Of a stretch of DNA of 14,887 nt, positions 13,987 through 14,887 are shown in pieces. Position numbers and translations under genes: made by a program. Origin of the DNA: DASXTB01 sp036505615 (lineage in GTDB: Bacteria > Acidobacteriota > UBA6911 > JACQSX01); contig DASXTB010000356.1 in NCBI GenBank assembly GCA_036505615.1, positions 1 through 14,887 on the forward strand, written 5' to 3'. Position 1 is the first letter of the stretch. Each line of letters starts with the position of its first letter. Under the pieces are notes generated by a model, which ran no database searches, was not told where the DNA came from, and worked only from the letters and a program-made list of their open reading frames with translations.

Positions 13987-14697
13987 TTAGGGATAGTAAA
14001 TTGTCCATGCGCGTTCCCGAGCTACTTCTTCCAAGTCGGGAGTCGGATTTATCGCAAAGGCATTCTGGGCAATATCCAGCATCGCAATATCCCACCGCGA
14101 GTTGCCGAAAGCCGCGTCAAGACTTCCCAGCACAACTTCGCGAATGGCGCGCGGCTTGCCTTCCCCACTCGGTATGCGGACCAATCGGTCGGTAATGGTG
14201 CCGGCTTCAATCTGTACCTTCGCCGCCAAAATCCTGGCTGCGGGAATTCCAAAGTGCTTCATGGCTGCCCGGATCACCCAATCGTTGGTGGAAGAGACCG
14301 CCCAAATGTCACAGCCTGATTCCTGTAGTCGTTGCACTAGATCGCGCATCTCCGCGAAAATCTGGCTGGCCATCTGAAGATCGAAATACTGACCGGCAGC
14401 TCGCTGTACTACGTCTTCGTTTAGCCCGCGATGCATGGTCACCATTTCGCCGCACATAGTTTCTTCGTCAACCTTGCCTGACTTGTAATCGGCATAGCGT
14501 GAACGCGCCCAAGCCACGATTTCATCCGGAAGCAAGCCTTGCTTTAACTCCCAATCAAAAAAACCTTCACCGGCATCGCCCGCCCATAAGGTGCCGTCAC
14601 AGTCGAAGGCAGCAATGCGAGGCTGAAGACTTAGAACCGACGCGACAAAATCAGCAGCTTTGGGGGATGAAGCCCGGCTCACACTTGTGGAATCCAT
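13987..14697 (-). CDS. HAD-superfamily SerB-like phosphatase
   Basis: A 236-residue cytosolic HAD hydrolase of the phosphoserine-phosphatase-like subgroup. Motif I is AFDCDGTLW (nucleophile Asp32, acid/base Asp34). A helical cap follows (about 45-115). Motif II is AVSST (Ser135/Ser136), motif III Lys181 in GEGKPRA, and motif IV FGNSRWDIAML. The first acidic residue of motif IV, normally Asp in GDS, is Asn199, while Asp203 is kept. Size and the DGTLWAGDAGEGFF stretch fit bacterial SerB-like proteins of unknown substrate rather than true SerB, so serine biosynthesis is not assumed. The ATG at 14697 lies 10 bases after the stop of the nucleotidyltransferase gene, suggesting co-transcription. No Shine-Dalgarno is visible. 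It ends one base from the end of the convergent scaffold gene. Confidence 0.88.
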   Translation of the reverse strand: MDSTSVSRASSPKAADFVASVLSLQPRIAAFDCDGTLWAGDAGEGFFDWELKQGLLPDEIVAWARSRYADYKSGKVDEETMCGEMVTMHRGLNEDVVQRAAGQYFDLQMASQIFAEMRDLVQRLQESGCDIWAVSSTNDWVIRAAMKHFGIPAARILAAKVQIEAGTITDRLVRIPSGEGKPRAIREVVLGSLDAAFGNSRWDIAMLDIAQNAFAINPTPDLEEVARERAWTIYYP

Positions 14698-14707
14698 TGG
14701 GAAAAGT

Positions 14708-14887
14708 TTACTTGAGTTGCGACGATACCTGCGACAGCAGCGCGGTGTATTCCTGCGGCGTATCTACATTCGACACCACGAACCGATCATCCACGGGGAT
14801 GTATTGAATATGATCTTGATTCTGGTGCTCAATGTCACGTGCAGTCGAATTAGCCGGAGCCCGCAGAAATGCCTCAATCATCTCGCG
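14708..14887 (-). CDS. C-terminal end of a MobA-like nucleotidyltransferase (N-terminus off the right edge)
   Basis: The minus strand is open from the window edge for 59 codons to a TAA at 14708-14710. The peptide reads EMIEAFLRAPANSTARDIE, then YIPVDDRFVVSNVDTPQEY and ALLSQVSSQLK. The VPVDD...NVDTPEDY-like ending is typical of NTP_transf_3 proteins (MobA/MocA, which attach GMP or CMP to molybdopterin, and related sugar-nucleotide enzymes). The catalytic N-terminal G-x-S-x-RMG region is outside the window, so the substrate cannot be told. It is the upstream neighbour of the HAD phosphatase gene, likely in the same operon. Confidence 0.75.
   Translation of the reverse strand, partial: REMIEAFLRAPANSTARDIEHQNQDHIQYIPVDDRFVVSNVDTPQEYTALLSQVSSQLK

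Overview
The window reads as a chromosomal stretch of a moderately GC-rich, Gram-negative bacterium, most likely an acidobacterium. This assignment is inference from gene content (hopanoid radical-SAM HpnJ, short-type QueF, Spinster-like MFS, PRC/MgtE_N/CBS protein beside an NRAMP-related transporter, outer-membrane TolC-type channel) and from a heptad intergenic repeat; no rRNA or other marker is present. Genes are dense on both strands. There is no transposase, phage gene, CRISPR array, tRNA or rRNA.

Layout. 1-1048 (minus): hpnJ, cut by the left edge. 1261-4910 (minus): outer-membrane channel, periplasmic TPR protein and membrane-fusion adaptor, transcribed adaptor to TPR to channel; the inner-membrane pump is not in the window. 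5052-5465 (plus): queF (queuosine pathway) behind a promoter that would make a leaderless mRNA. 5483-7899 (plus): a Spinster-type MFS transporter overlapping by 4 bases a membrane-anchored GT2 glycosyltransferase. 7907-8424 (minus): a secreted OB-fold-like protein whose frame is broken by one missing base in a C/G run. 8558-9345 (minus): an RsbW-like kinase and an RsbV-like STAS antagonist, overlapping by 4 bases. 9613-12292 (plus): a soluble double-PRC/MgtE_N/CBS protein followed, after a heptad inverted repeat, by an NRAMP-related transporter whose metal-site motifs depart from Mn/Fe NRAMPs. 12298-13577 (minus): Nudix hydrolase and a periplasmic-binding-fold protein without a signal peptide. 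13614-13985 (plus): an IscU/NifU-like scaffold lacking the third cluster cysteine. 13987-14887 (minus): a SerB-like HAD phosphatase and the C-terminal end of a MobA-like nucleotidyltransferase.

How the genes may work together. The strongest candidate for an under-described system is the pair at 9613-12292: the cytosolic Mg2+-sensing modules of MgtE (MgtE_N and CBS) are on one polypeptide without a pore, next to an NRAMP-family pore with Ala in place of the metal-binding Met. That would be a split, sensor-gated Mg2+ (or other divalent) importer. HpnJ beside envelope-efflux genes, and the MFS-glycosyltransferase pair, suggest envelope lipid modification and export, but the substrates cannot be read from sequence. 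Several first genes (queF, the scaffold gene, rsbW-like) have a -10-like hexamer 6-7 bases before the start codon and no Shine-Dalgarno, while internal operon genes have good Shine-Dalgarno sites. This points to leaderless translation for some transcripts.
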